NCBI RefSeq assembly: GCF_035958815.1
Contig: NZ_CP108383.1
Span: 4,030,001-4,094,000, forward strand
Length of the DNA stretch: 64,000 nucleotides
Reading direction: 5' to 3'
Source of the DNA: Nocardia sp. NBC_01327
GTDB taxonomy: Bacteria > Actinomycetota > Actinomycetes > Mycobacteriales > Mycobacteriaceae
The notes under the pieces were generated by a model, which saw only the letters and a program-made list of their open reading frames with translations, ran no database searches and was not told the DNA's origin. This document shows, piece after piece, positions 1-8,528 of the stretch. The stretch's first letter is position 1. Each line of letters opens with the position of its first letter. A program made the translations under genes and the position numbers.

Positions 1-66
1 GAGGGGATTCGTTGTGTGCGTGGAGCGATCGGACGGTGCTGCCGGCTAGAGCGATGTGCGGCACCG

Positions 67-450
67 TCAGGTCGCGTCCAGCACGCTTGCGGGGACGCCG
101 TAGGGCAGGAAGCGGACGTGGCGGCGTGTGTCGGTGTTGTCGCGATGCGCGCGCAAAGCCTCGAGCTCGTTCGGGAAGACCTGGTCGACTCTGGCCTCGC
201 CGTCCTCACCGAGGGTGAAGATCGCCCACACCCCACTGCCGGTCTCACCGGTGGTGGGGCCCTCCGGTTTCGGCGGCCGCGTGCGTTCGGGCTGGATGAA
301 CTGACCGAGCAGCGACGCCAGGGGATTGCTGCCCGCCCGGTCGATGTACTCCCCGGCTTTTCCGATGAGGTCCCGGACATCGATCCCCGCCTCCCGCAGC
401 GCACGTTCGAATTCTTCCGGGTCGATCCCGAAAGGCCCATTGGTTGCCAT
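67..450 (-). CDS. Conserved hypothetical protein
   Basis: A 127-residue soluble protein with no signal peptide and no domain I recognise. I chose the ATG at 450 because an AGGAG lies about eight bases upstream on the minus strand; a longer reading starting at 567 has no such site. The N-terminal half is acidic and probably helical (GIDPEEFERALREAGIDV), a Pro-rich linker follows, and the C-terminal half looks like a small beta-rich domain containing VWAIFTLGEDG. The look is that of an actinobacterial conserved hypothetical. The function is unknown. Confidence 0.75.
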   Translation of the reverse strand: MATNGPFGIDPEEFERALREAGIDVRDLIGKAGEYIDRAGSNPLASLLGQFIQPERTRPPKPEGPTTGETGSGVWAIFTLGEDGEARVDQVFPNELEALRAHRDNTDTRRHVRFLPYGVPASVLDAT

Positions 451-519
451 CGCATCTGCTCCTGAAGAAGAATCGAGCGTTACGTCCCCAGTCTCCTCGC
501 GCAACCCCGACTCCGCCAC

Positions 520-615
520 GTCGGTTCGCGCGGTAGCGAACCAGCCTCCGATGAGGTCGGAGGGCACGTCGATTCGCGCCGCGGCGAACCGCTGTCCGAT
601 GAGGTCGTAGGGTTG
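520..615. repeat. Two-copy tandem repeat, 48-bp unit
   Basis: Bases 520-567 and 568-615 align without gaps at roughly three quarters identity. They share blocks such as TTCGCGC, GCGAACC and TCCGATGAGGTCG. The repeat fills the divergent intergenic space between the gene ending at 67 and the gene starting at 622, so it may be a regulatory duplication, but no regulator is known. Confidence 0.6.
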
Positions 616-621
616 GGCGGT

Positions 622-1521
622 ATGACGCTCGACGAGGTTGCGGCGGAGCTCTACGGTGTGCCGCCCGCGGAATTCGTGGTGGTGCGCACCGAGCGGGCGC
701 GGCAGGCGCGCGACGGTGGGGACCGGGCGCTGGCGACCGCGATCGGTAAGTTGCGGCGGCCGACCGTGGCAGCCTGGACGGTGAATCTACTGGTCCGCGC
801 GGCGCCCGAGGATATTCGTGCGCTCCTGGACCTCGGTGACGCACTGCGCGAGGCCCAGCGCCGGTTGTCGAGTGAGCAGCTGCGCACGCTCACCACTCAG
901 CGGCAGCAGCTGCTCAGCACTCTCACGCGCAAGGCCGCCGACCTGGCTGCCGCGCACGGCCCGCGTCCCGGCGAAGCCGTGCTCCGCGAGGTCGGCAGCA
1001 CACTGCAGGCGGCTCTCGCCGATCCTGACGTCGCCGACCTGGTCCGCACCGGAACCCTCAGCGCCGCCGCCAGTTACGACGGTTTCGGCCCCGCCGCCCT
1101 CGTCGCGGTCCCGGCTGCCCGGCCCAGCGCATCCGGCGACGCTGAATCGGAAAAGTCCGAAGGGCGGCGAACAGCAGCCGACTCCCGCCGCACCGGCGAC
1201 TCCCCGCGCCCCGCGAAGCCCGCCCGCGACCCGCATGCCGAAGCACGCCGCGAACTCGAACAGACTCTCACCGATATCGAATCCGCCCGCGCCGCACTGA
1301 CTTCCGCCGAGTCCGGCCACAACACCGCCGCCGCCGACCTGACCGAGCGCGAATCCCGCATCACCACCCTGCGCGCCGAGCTGGCCCACGCCGAGGATCA
1401 GCGCCGTTTTACGGCCGCCACCGAACGTGCCACCCGCGAAGCCCTGCGCCGCGCCCGCCAGCACCTGGAAAGTCTGGAACGTCGCGCGGAGCAGACCCGA
1501 AAGCGGTTGCCCGCCAACTGA
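622..1521 (+). CDS. Hypothetical Ala/Arg-rich coiled-coil protein
   Basis: A 299-residue soluble protein. The ATG at 622 is preferred over an in-frame TTG at 613 that falls inside the upstream repeat. The first 150 residues form a mixed alpha domain containing RPTVAAWTVNLLVR. A low-complexity Ser/Arg/Pro linker follows (about residues 170-205). The last 90 residues are a long charged coiled coil with regular Leu/Ala heptads. There are no membrane segments or catalytic motifs. I do not recognise the family. Confidence 0.8.
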   Translation: MTLDEVAAELYGVPPAEFVVVRTERARQARDGGDRALATAIGKLRRPTVAAWTVNLLVRAAPEDIRALLDLGDALREAQRRLSSEQLRTLTTQRQQLLSTLTRKAADLAAAHGPRPGEAVLREVGSTLQAALADPDVADLVRTGTLSAAASYDGFGPAALVAVPAARPSASGDAESEKSEGRRTAADSRRTGDSPRPAKPARDPHAEARRELEQTLTDIESARAALTSAESGHNTAAADLTERESRITTLRAELAHAEDQRRFTAATERATREALRRARQHLESLERRAEQTRKRLPAN

Positions 1522-1560
1522 GTCCACATCGACGCGGCCGTTTCCAGACCGGGCTGTCTT

Positions 1561-1598
1561 TTAAGCGAACCACCCGGTCCCTGTTAAGCGGCCACCCC
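1561..1598. repeat. Direct repeat TTAAGCG..CCACCC, possible operator
   Basis: TTAAGCGAACCACCC (1561-1575) recurs as TTAAGCGGCCACCCC (1584-1598), 23 bases apart. It lies 40-78 bases upstream of the membrane protein starting at 1639. The two-turn spacing suits a dimeric regulator, but the protein is unknown. Confidence 0.35.
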
Positions 1599-1638
1599 TA
1601 CTATCGGGAAGCTGTGTTCCCGAAGGGGGAAGGTTCCG

Positions 1639-3090
1639 GTGGTAGATATCGATGCGCTCGGCGCGTCTGTCGCGATGCGACGTCCACGGACCGCGGACGA
1701 CGCGTCCGAGTTGCCATCGGTACCTGCGGAAGAAGAACCGGAGTCGTCGGGGGAAGAACCAGCTCCGCAACGGGACCCTGAGGCGGAGCACTGGCACCTG
1801 TCGACTCGCATCGGATTCCGCTTCGGCGTCGTCTACTTCGGCCTGTTCGGCCTGGCGGGCGTGCTCGGCCTGCTGCCGATACTCTTGGCAGGCTTGGGTA
1901 TTCGGTCGGGCTGGACGTCGGTGCTGAATGCCCTGCGCCTCGCGCGCCCGCCGATCGAATGGACCGCCGCCCACGTGCTGGGCCTGCACGTGGTCAGCGT
2001 GCAGGTGGGCAGTGACAGCGCATTCCAGTGGACCGCACTGTTTCTCCTGGTGATGATCGCCGCGGCGGCCACGGTGGTGTGGTCGGTGCTAGATCGGCGG
2101 CGGACGCACTACACCCGCCTGTTCGCGTGGGCGCAGGTGTATCTGCGGTTCGTCCTCGCCATCGCGATGTTCTATTTCGGGATGGCCAAGGCGATTCCGA
2201 CGCAGATGCCGTTCGTGCTGAACCGGCTGGTGGAGCCCTTCGGCAATTTCAGCCCCGAGGGTGTGCTGTGGTCGCAGGTCAGTGTGTCGCAGCCGTATGA
2301 AATCCTGCTCGGCGCAGCGGAATTGCTGGCCGGTGTGCTGCTGCTGGTGCCGCGCGCGACGGCGGCGGGTGCGCTGCTGTGCGCGGTGGATATGACCCAG
2401 GTATTCCTGCTGAACATGACCTACGACGTCCGCCTGAAGACGGTGTCGTCACAGTTCCTGCTCCTGAGCCTGTTCCTGCTCGCCCCGCGCGCTCGCCGGG
2501 TGCTGGCGGTGCTGTTCTCCGATCGAGCCGCGCCCGCGCTCCGATCGGTGCCGCTGTTCGGCTCCGCGCGCGCGAATCGCCTCGCGCTGGTGGCCCAGCT
2601 GGTGGTGGGTCTAAGCGTGCTGGCCGTGACCGGAGCGCAGAATCTGCGGCAGTGGGCGCACCCCACCCCGGAGCTGTACGGCATCTACCAGGTGGTCGGC
2701 TTCTCCTCGGAGGGTTATGCCCGCGATCCGCTGCTCACCGACGAATTGCGCTGGCGCCGAATCGTTGTCGACCGCCCCTTCCACGTTTCCGATCCGGTGG
2801 TGCTCACCATCCAGCACATGGATGACTCCTTCGAGGAGTACGGCGGCGCCATCGATCCGAAGCGCCACTTCATCGACCTGCACAACCGCATCGCCCTGGG
2901 GACCTACGCGGAAACCCCCGTCCGAGTTCGTCTCACCTACTGGTGGCCCGGCCCCGGCCAGCTGATCATCGACGCCGACGACTATGCGGGCCATCGCATC
3001 CACGCTCGCTTCACCCAGCTGGACCCGAAATCCTTCCCGCTGGTGGACCGCGGCTTCAGCTGGATCCAGGAGCAGCCGTACAACCGTTGA
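1639..3090 (+). CDS. DoxX-like multi-pass membrane protein
   Basis: A 483-residue protein starting with GTG at 1639. An acidic N-terminal tail (residues 1-50, rich in E, P and S) is followed by six to eight hydrophobic segments (about 58-345), including YLRFVLAIAMFYFGMAKAI and ILLGAAELLAGVLLLVP. This pattern resembles the DoxX/HTTM type of small-molecule or quinone-linked membrane protein. The last 130 residues are a soluble beta-rich domain. The next gene is convergent and only three bases away, with no terminator between. The exact role is unknown. Confidence 0.75.
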   Translation: MVDIDALGASVAMRRPRTADDASELPSVPAEEEPESSGEEPAPQRDPEAEHWHLSTRIGFRFGVVYFGLFGLAGVLGLLPILLAGLGIRSGWTSVLNALRLARPPIEWTAAHVLGLHVVSVQVGSDSAFQWTALFLLVMIAAAATVVWSVLDRRRTHYTRLFAWAQVYLRFVLAIAMFYFGMAKAIPTQMPFVLNRLVEPFGNFSPEGVLWSQVSVSQPYEILLGAAELLAGVLLLVPRATAAGALLCAVDMTQVFLLNMTYDVRLKTVSSQFLLLSLFLLAPRARRVLAVLFSDRAAPALRSVPLFGSARANRLALVAQLVVGLSVLAVTGAQNLRQWAHPTPELYGIYQVVGFSSEGYARDPLLTDELRWRRIVVDRPFHVSDPVVLTIQHMDDSFEEYGGAIDPKRHFIDLHNRIALGTYAETPVRVRLTYWWPGPGQLIIDADDYAGHRIHARFTQLDPKSFPLVDRGFSWIQEQPYNR

Positions 3091-3093
3091 GCA

Positions 3094-4659
3094 CTAGGTC
3101 TCGTACTCGTATCCGGAGCGGTCACCGCGCGAGGACACCGCGGTGATGACCGCCGCGACCAGAATCATGATCGCCGAAACCAGCAGGGCCACTTCGAGAC
3201 CCCGGTGGAACGCGGAGTAGGTCGCGGTGATGACCTGATCGACGATCGGCCCGTAGGCCGCCGACGCGGAGGAATCCCCACCCGCGGGTACCTGGCCGGT
3301 CTTGATGGCATCGATCACGATCGATTGGAAGTTCGCGGGAATGCCCAGCTGGTTCAGGCGAGACACCAGATCGGCATTGAGGAACGAATTCACCAGGGAG
3401 CCCAGGGCGGCCACGCCCACCACCGCGCCGACCTGGCGCATGGTGTTGGTGGCGGCCGCCGCCATCCCCGAGTGCTCGGGCGGCACCCCGGACAGCACCG
3501 CCGACGTCAACGGCACCACCGCAATGCCGAAACCCACCCCCGCGAGCGTGAGTGACAGCATCAGCGGAACGAATTCCGGTGTCACACCGAGTACTTGGCG
3601 GGTGAGCAGAATGCCGGCCGCGCCGAGTACGCAGCCGGTGATCATCGGTGTGCGCGAACCGCGCAGCGCCACCCAGAATCCCGCGAACAGCGCGCCCACG
3701 ATAATGGCTATCGCCATGGGCGCGAAGACCGCCGCCGTGCGCCAGCCCGAATACCCGGACACCTCTTGGAGATACAGCGCCGTGAAGAAGAATATGGAGA
3801 AGATCCCGAAGTAGACGGCGAAGGCCACGATCAGCGCGCTGCGCACCATCGGGCGCTTCAGATAGTGGAAATCGAACATGGGATTGCGCGCTCGTATCTC
3901 GGCGAATATGAACACCGCCAATGCGATACCGCCGATCACGAACAGCGTCACCACCGACGCCGCGCCGTATCCGACCTCCTCGCCGGAGATGCCCGCGTAG
4001 ATCACTGTCCCGAGAAAGACTGTGCCCGAGAGGAATCCGGCGATATCGACCGGACCTGGTTGCGGATCGGCCGATTCCGGCACGTACCGCAGCGCGGCGA
4101 CCAGCACCACCACGCCGACGGCGAGATTGAACCAGAACACCGATCGCCAGCCGTACGCCCCGACCAGCACGCCGCCGATCACCGGTCCCAGCGCCAGCGC
4201 GAGACCGGAGACCGCCGCCCACGCACCCAGCGCCCGGGCGCGTTCACGCCGCTCGGGAAAGACGTGCCGGATCACCGACAGCGTGCCGGGTTCCGACGCC
4301 GCCGCGCCCAATCCCATGACCGCGCGGCCCACAATGAGCATCGTGACTCCGGTCGCGAGGGCCGAAAGCACCGATCCCGCAGCGAAAACCGCCAATCCCG
4401 CGATCATCACCCGCTTCCGTCCCCAGCGGTCGCCCAGCGATCCGGCGGTGAGCATCAGGCTCGCGAACACCAGGGTGTACGCATTGACCACCCACTGCAG
4501 CGACACCACCCCCGCGTGCAGATCCGATTGGATATCGCCGAGCGTGACACTGACAACGGTGGTATCGAGAAAGGTCACGAACAGCACCGCGGTGACGGTG
4601 GCCAGCGCGATGCCCGGCCGCTGCGCCACACCGGCCGCCATTGTCCCGGTGGCGCGCAT
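3094..4659 (-). CDS. MFS transporter, DHA2 (EmrB/QacA) type drug exporter
   Basis: 521 residues with about 14 transmembrane segments, the number expected for the DHA2 proton-drug antiporter branch. Motif A is GDRWGRKRV after TM2, motif C-like Gly/Pro pattern GPVIGGVLVGAYGW is in TM5, and LDTTVVSVTLGDI in TM1 is the typical EmrB/QacA opening. The ATG at 4659 sits one base after the stop of the lipoprotein gene, so the two are probably cotranscribed and translationally linked. The substrate is unknown; a lipid or drug is plausible given the lipoprotein partner. Confidence 0.9.
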   Translation of the reverse strand: MRATGTMAAGVAQRPGIALATVTAVLFVTFLDTTVVSVTLGDIQSDLHAGVVSLQWVVNAYTLVFASLMLTAGSLGDRWGRKRVMIAGLAVFAAGSVLSALATGVTMLIVGRAVMGLGAAASEPGTLSVIRHVFPERRERARALGAWAAVSGLALALGPVIGGVLVGAYGWRSVFWFNLAVGVVVLVAALRYVPESADPQPGPVDIAGFLSGTVFLGTVIYAGISGEEVGYGAASVVTLFVIGGIALAVFIFAEIRARNPMFDFHYLKRPMVRSALIVAFAVYFGIFSIFFFTALYLQEVSGYSGWRTAAVFAPMAIAIIVGALFAGFWVALRGSRTPMITGCVLGAAGILLTRQVLGVTPEFVPLMLSLTLAGVGFGIAVVPLTSAVLSGVPPEHSGMAAAATNTMRQVGAVVGVAALGSLVNSFLNADLVSRLNQLGIPANFQSIVIDAIKTGQVPAGGDSSASAAYGPIVDQVITATYSAFHRGLEVALLVSAIMILVAAVITAVSSRGDRSGYEYET

Positions 4660-4660
4660 A

Positions 4661-5167
4661 TCAGCTGGTCGGCGTGGTCGACGCGCTACACGGCGCGGGT
4701 GGTTTGCCCTGCGTCTCGAGCGTCAGCAGCGCGCAGAACGTCGAAGCCGAAACCTTCCAGGTGCCGTCGGTCCGCACCGCATTGCCTGGCTGATCCTGCA
4801 GCGCGGGCGTGCCGTTCAACGAGACGGTGTACACCACATTCGCCTTGTCGGCCCCGGCGGCGGTCACGCTGGACACGGTCGCCTTGGTGCCCTTGGCGAT
4901 CGGTGAATCCACCTGTGCCCGAATGGTATCGGCGAAACTCTGGCCGTTCTCCAGCACCGCGATCTTCTGGTCGGCGGGTGTGGAGCCGTCGAAGAAGCGC
5001 TGGTAGGCATCGGTCACGGCCTGCGTCAGCGTGGCGTCGGTACCCGCGGCGGTGACTGTGGGGTGGGCCGTCTCCGGTTCCTTGGCCGATACGCCGCATC
5101 CGGTGAGCACCGCCGCGATAAGCGCACATCCCACAAGGGATTTCGATACGAGCATTCGATTCGACAT
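4661..5167 (-). CDS. Mtb12-like secreted lipoprotein
   Basis: 168 residues. The start at 5167 is set by a strong AGGAGG ten bases upstream. A type II signal peptide ends in the lipobox VLTGC. The mature part (AYQRFFDGSTPADQKIAVL, then TWKVSASTFCALLTL) matches the low-molecular-weight antigen Mtb12 family of mycolic-acid bacteria, a small secreted NTF2-like fold. It directly precedes the DHA2 exporter in the same transcript, which suggests a cell-envelope role. Family assignment is confident; the biochemical function is not known. Confidence 0.85.
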   Translation of the reverse strand: MSNRMLVSKSLVGCALIAAVLTGCGVSAKEPETAHPTVTAAGTDATLTQAVTDAYQRFFDGSTPADQKIAVLENGQSFADTIRAQVDSPIAKGTKATVSSVTAAGADKANVVYTVSLNGTPALQDQPGNAVRTDGTWKVSASTFCALLTLETQGKPPAPCSASTTPTS

Positions 5168-5302
5168 GCCTTGTCCTCCTAAGCGACAGACCGGCATGGA
5201 TATCAGAAATCAAGATTACGCGCCCGGACCGACCGGCGGGCACGTAATCGACGGCACTCGCGTTCGGTGCAACTCCGTCAGGATTGCGGGCCCGAACATG
5301 CC

Positions 5303-5338
5303 GAGGGCGGAGCACCCGTTACCGAGTACTCCGCCCTC
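5303..5338 (-). terminator. Hairpin after the LGFP-repeat gene
   Basis: A perfect 10-bp stem (GAGGGCGGAG with CTCCGCCCTC) encloses a 16-base loop, 12 bases beyond the stop of the LGFP gene. There is no T run, as is common for actinobacterial hairpin terminators. Confidence 0.7.
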
Positions 5339-5349
5339 GAGGGAACTGA

Positions 5350-6354
5350 TCAGGCGCCGCTGAAACCGCGCTCACGTTCACGCGGTGTCGCGAGATGCGA
5401 GCCGTGCGCGGTGCCCATCATTCCGGCGCCCGCGCCCATCGCGCCCGCGCCGGCCATGGCCGGCGCCTTCGCCGCGGGCATACCGGTCGAGGCGGGCCTC
5501 GGCGTCCCGCTGCCGCCGCCGCGTCCGCCGCGTGTGACCATGGCGGCGAGACCGCCTGCCGCAGCGGCGATTACGAGACCGATGGGCAGTGCCCACCACT
5601 TCTTATTGGAGCTGCCGCTCGAGCTGGTATCCGCCGCGGTCCCGGAGGACTGCTCCGGAGTGGCCACCGATGCTCCGGGAGGCGCACCGGGCGCCGAGAC
5701 ATCGAGACCGCTCAGCTGCGTGGCGATATCGGGCGGGACGGTGACGAACCCATCGGCCTGGCTCCAGCGAATATCGACCGGAGTGCCGTTCTGCCCGCGG
5801 AACGTCTGGCTGTAGACACCGTTCGCCAGTGTGGTGTCACTCGCCGGAGCGCCGAGCGCCCCGTCGGTCGCGTGCAGATGCGACCACGCGGTCCGAATCG
5901 GTCCCCGGACCAGCCAGGCGCCGTTCTGTGGACTCCACTCGATGGTGGCTCCGTCGGCGGCCGAGAACTCGCTGAAGCGGGCGGTGCCCGCCACCGGCGC
6001 GTCCGATTCGTCATTCGTCGGATAGCCGATGCCCGCGTCCGCGCCGCCGAGGGCGAGATACTTGTCGAGAATCGCGCCGTACATCACCTTCGCACCGGTC
6101 TCCGGTGAGTAGACGATCTTTCCGCCGCTGTAGTCCTGCGCCGCGCCGTCCGATCCGAATGCGTATACGGCGCCGACCTTTTCGCCGAGCGGCGAGGATG
6201 CGCCGCCCTTTTCGCTGTAATGCGCGCTGATCGCCGCGTCCGCACCGGCCGGCTGCGCCGAGGCCGTCGGGGCGAGCAGGACACCGGTGCACGAGGCGGC
6301 GAACAAGCCGAGCGCCGCCGCGGTCCTGGTGATCGATCCTTTCCAGCGTTTCAT
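5350..6354 (-). CDS. Secreted LGFP-repeat protein with C-terminal membrane anchor
   Basis: 334 residues. The ATG at 6354 is preceded by AGGAGC at a spacing of seven to eight; a GTG at 6369 lies upstream of that site. A Sec signal peptide ends near AQPAGA. Three LGFP-type repeats follow (SEKGGASSPLGEKVGAVY, LALGGADAGIGYPTN, TDGALGAPASDT), modules found in mycolic-acid bacteria and thought to bind the cell wall. Then comes a Pro/Ser linker, a hydrophobic segment WWALPIGLVIAAAAGGLAAM and a Gly/Ala/Met-rich cytoplasmic tail. It is likely to tether the membrane to the envelope. Confidence 0.85.
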   Translation of the reverse strand: MKRWKGSITRTAAALGLFAASCTGVLLAPTASAQPAGADAAISAHYSEKGGASSPLGEKVGAVYAFGSDGAAQDYSGGKIVYSPETGAKVMYGAILDKYLALGGADAGIGYPTNDESDAPVAGTARFSEFSAADGATIEWSPQNGAWLVRGPIRTAWSHLHATDGALGAPASDTTLANGVYSQTFRGQNGTPVDIRWSQADGFVTVPPDIATQLSGLDVSAPGAPPGASVATPEQSSGTAADTSSSGSSNKKWWALPIGLVIAAAAGGLAAMVTRGGRGGGSGTPRPASTGMPAAKAPAMAGAGAMGAGAGMMGTAHGSHLATPRERERGFSGA

Positions 6355-6385
6355 CGAAGAGCTCCTCACGAGAGTCGTCCGAGAA

Positions 6386-6646
6386 TCAGCGGATATTGCT
6401 CGCCTTGGGCTTTGTCGCGAATCCGATCACCGCGGCGACCACGGCGCCGACCACGCCGCCACCGCCGACCTGCGCGAGGATCTGACCGAAGTCCAATCCA
6501 CTACCGGTGGCAGCCTGGATGATCGCGCCGGTGATGCCGCCGCCGATCGCCCCGGCGCCACCGCTGACAGCGGGACCGAACGGGCTCTTGGCGCCGCCGA
6601 TCCCACCTCCGATCACGCCGCCGAGCAGACCCAGTAGCCATTCCAT
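6386..6646 (-). CDS. Small Gly-rich membrane protein
   Basis: 86 residues with a strong AGGAGG upstream of the ATG at 6646. Two hydrophobic glycine-rich helices (GLLGGVIGGGIGG and GGGGVVGAVVAAVIGFA) flank a short loop and suggest glycine-zipper packing. It lies between the LGFP and PRC-barrel genes on the same strand and may share the SigF-type promoter at 7247-7271. The function is unknown. Confidence 0.75.
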   Translation of the reverse strand: MEWLLGLLGGVIGGGIGGAKSPFGPAVSGGAGAIGGGITGAIIQAATGSGLDFGQILAQVGGGGVVGAVVAAVIGFATKPKASNIR

Positions 6647-6684
6647 GATTCCTCCTGATGCATGAAGGGGATGTGCCTACCGTG

Positions 6685-7191
6685 CTATGAATTCGCGCCT
6701 GTCCCAGGCATTCCGGTGCCGAACCGGTCGGTGCGAACGGTGTCCGAGACCGCCTGCTCATTGCCTCTCATCAGCCGCTCCTGCTCGCGCAGTACGGCAT
6801 TCGGATCGGAGCGTCCAGTGGTCATGGGCGCATCGGGTCCGGGCTGGATCCGCCCGGTCCTGTCCGCGCCCGACCGCCGGCGGTCGGCGCCGTAGTGCGC
6901 GAGCAATTCCTGTTCGGCACGCGGCTCGATACGGCCGTCGTGATCCAGGTGGGGCGCGGAATCGACCTGCGATTTCGTGGCCGGTACCCGCAGTGTGGCG
7001 TCGGTGGCTCGATATTCGGCGCCCATGAGCGGCACCAGCGAATGCTCACCGAACATCCCGGTGGAGACCACCGCCCAGGTCGGTTCACCCGAATCATCGT
7101 CCACGTAGAAATTCTCGACCCGGCCGATCTGCTCGCCGGCCGTGTCGTACATCGTGCAACCGATCAATGAATCCAGCGTTGTTTTCGCCAC
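6685..7191 (-). CDS. PRC-barrel domain protein
   Basis: 168 residues, GTG start with AGGAG upstream. Residues 5-75 form a PRC-barrel (LIGCTMYDTAGEQIGRVENF, then the acidic YVDDDSGEPTWAVV), a fold used in RNA processing factors and photosystem assembly. The rest is a polar, probably disordered tail rich in R, G and D. A consensus SigF-type promoter lies 56 bases upstream, which fits the known frequency of PRC-barrel proteins in general-stress regulons. Its partner is unknown. Confidence 0.85.
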   Translation of the reverse strand: MAKTTLDSLIGCTMYDTAGEQIGRVENFYVDDDSGEPTWAVVSTGMFGEHSLVPLMGAEYRATDATLRVPATKSQVDSAPHLDHDGRIEPRAEQELLAHYGADRRRSGADRTGRIQPGPDAPMTTGRSDPNAVLREQERLMRGNEQAVSDTVRTDRFGTGMPGTGANS

Positions 7192-7246
7192 GATCTCTCC
7201 TCGGTGTCGGGAAATGATCTGCTCAAAACTTGCTGCGACTTAGCTG

Positions 7247-7271
7247 ATACCCAACCCGATGTTGTTCAAAC
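7247..7271 (-). promoter_or_regulatory. SigF-type promoter for the PRC-barrel gene
   Basis: On the minus strand GTTT (7268-7271), exactly 15 bases, then GGGTAT (7247-7252). It overlaps the stop codon of the monooxygenase gene and points at the PRC-barrel gene. Confidence 0.75.
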
Positions 7272-8276
7272 TGGCAAGCCCAAGGCCGGAGCGATCAGCT
7301 CGCGGGCATCGTGCAGGATCTGTTCGTAATCCTCGCGATGGAACTCGTAGGGCAGCTCGAGGCGCAGCTCAGTGGTGTGGGCCAGTACCGGATCGGCCCG
7401 CAGCCGCTCGACGATCTGCGCCGCGGTGCCGACCAGATCCGGGGCGAACAGGACGCGCCGTTCGCCCTGGGGCGCGAGGGTTCGCTCGTGGCGGGAGGCC
7501 GCGTATCGGCGGTAGCGCTCGCGGGTGGCGCGGTCCGCGCTGTCGAACGGCACGATCACCCGTCCCACCGCGACCCGGGCCGGGCGGGCCGGATCGACGA
7601 GTCGGCGGTACTCCTCGATCAGGGTCAGCTGCGCGGTGCCGAAGTCGTCGGTGTGCTCGCCGGTCACGATATTGCCGCTGAGCAGGTTGAGCCCGTTCTT
7701 CCCGGCCCAGCGCACCGAGCGGCCGCTGCCGCCGCCGTACCAGAGCCGGTCGACCAGACCGGGATTGTGCGGCTGCAATCGGGGCCGCTGCGTATTGCCG
7801 GGGGAGTGGATCACCGCCTCCGCATCGCCCAGATAGTCGCCGCGCAGATTGTCGATCAGTCGTTCGATCCGCCCGTGCGACAGGTCGTAGCTGCGCCAGT
7901 CACCGTCGAAGACCAGGCTCCCGATGAGTTCGGCATGCGGCGGCGTGCCCGCGCTGAAGCCCGGTTGCAACCGGCCCCGGGACAGCACATCGGCCATCGA
8001 CAGATCCTCGGCCAGCCGGAACGGGCTCTCGTAGCCGATCGGAATCACGGCCGTGCCCAATTCGATTCGACTGGTGCGCTGCGCGGCCGCGGCCAGGAAG
8101 ACCGCCGCCGATCCGACACCGTGTTCGAGATGCCGCTGCCGGATCCAGGCGCCGCCGAAGCCGAGCCGCTCGCCGTATTCGAACAGCTGCAGTGTGTCCT
8201 CGAGCCCGCTGTACGGATCGTCGTCGGGATAGTTTCCCGGGGTCAGAAACGACAGATTGCTGATCTGCACCGTCAC
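7266..8276 (-). CDS. LLM-class flavin-dependent monooxygenase
   Basis: 336 residues, GTG start. It has the luciferase-like TIM-barrel pattern: an N-terminal strand (ISNLSFLTPGN), YGERLGFGGAWIRQRH, RTSRIELGTAVIPIGYESPFRLAEDL and LSRGRLQPGFSAG. The family uses reduced FMN (or F420 in some members) to oxidise small organic substrates. No flavin reductase is adjacent. The substrate cannot be read from the sequence. Confidence 0.85.
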   Translation of the reverse strand: MTVQISNLSFLTPGNYPDDDPYSGLEDTLQLFEYGERLGFGGAWIRQRHLEHGVGSAAVFLAAAAQRTSRIELGTAVIPIGYESPFRLAEDLSMADVLSRGRLQPGFSAGTPPHAELIGSLVFDGDWRSYDLSHGRIERLIDNLRGDYLGDAEAVIHSPGNTQRPRLQPHNPGLVDRLWYGGGSGRSVRWAGKNGLNLLSGNIVTGEHTDDFGTAQLTLIEEYRRLVDPARPARVAVGRVIVPFDSADRATRERYRRYAASRHERTLAPQGERRVLFAPDLVGTAAQIVERLRADPVLAHTTELRLELPYEFHREDYEQILHDARELIAPALGLPV

Positions 8277-8361
8277 GAGATCTGCTCGCCCGCTTGGATT
8301 TCGGCCCGCCGCTGCGTCGTCATATCAGACACCCAACCGGATCGAGCTGCGGCCGAACAGG

Positions 8362-8411
8362 ATTGCGATCACCGCGAACCCAATCGGCCGCCGGAATTGC
8401 GATCACGGCGA
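8362..8411. repeat. 16-bp direct repeat in a divergent promoter region
   Basis: ATTGCGATCACCGCGA (8362-8377) recurs as ATTGCGATCACGGCGA (8396-8411), 15 of 16 bases identical and 34 bases apart. It lies in the 250-base gap between the divergent monooxygenase and MFS genes, so it may be a shared operator. Confidence 0.45.
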
Positions 8412-8528
8412 TTTCCACGGTGTGGAAACGATCTTGCCCGGCGTCTCCGGCATTCGCACAGTGGGTCGACAGTGATCACCGATCAGGGAAAGGCGTGCAC
8501 TCGTGCCGGCGAATATTCGAGTTGCCCG

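Noticed and set aside
7311..8528. N-terminal extension of the MFS gene at 8529
   Set aside because: The open frame continues upstream only because it is antisense to the monooxygenase gene. Family length fits the start at 8529.
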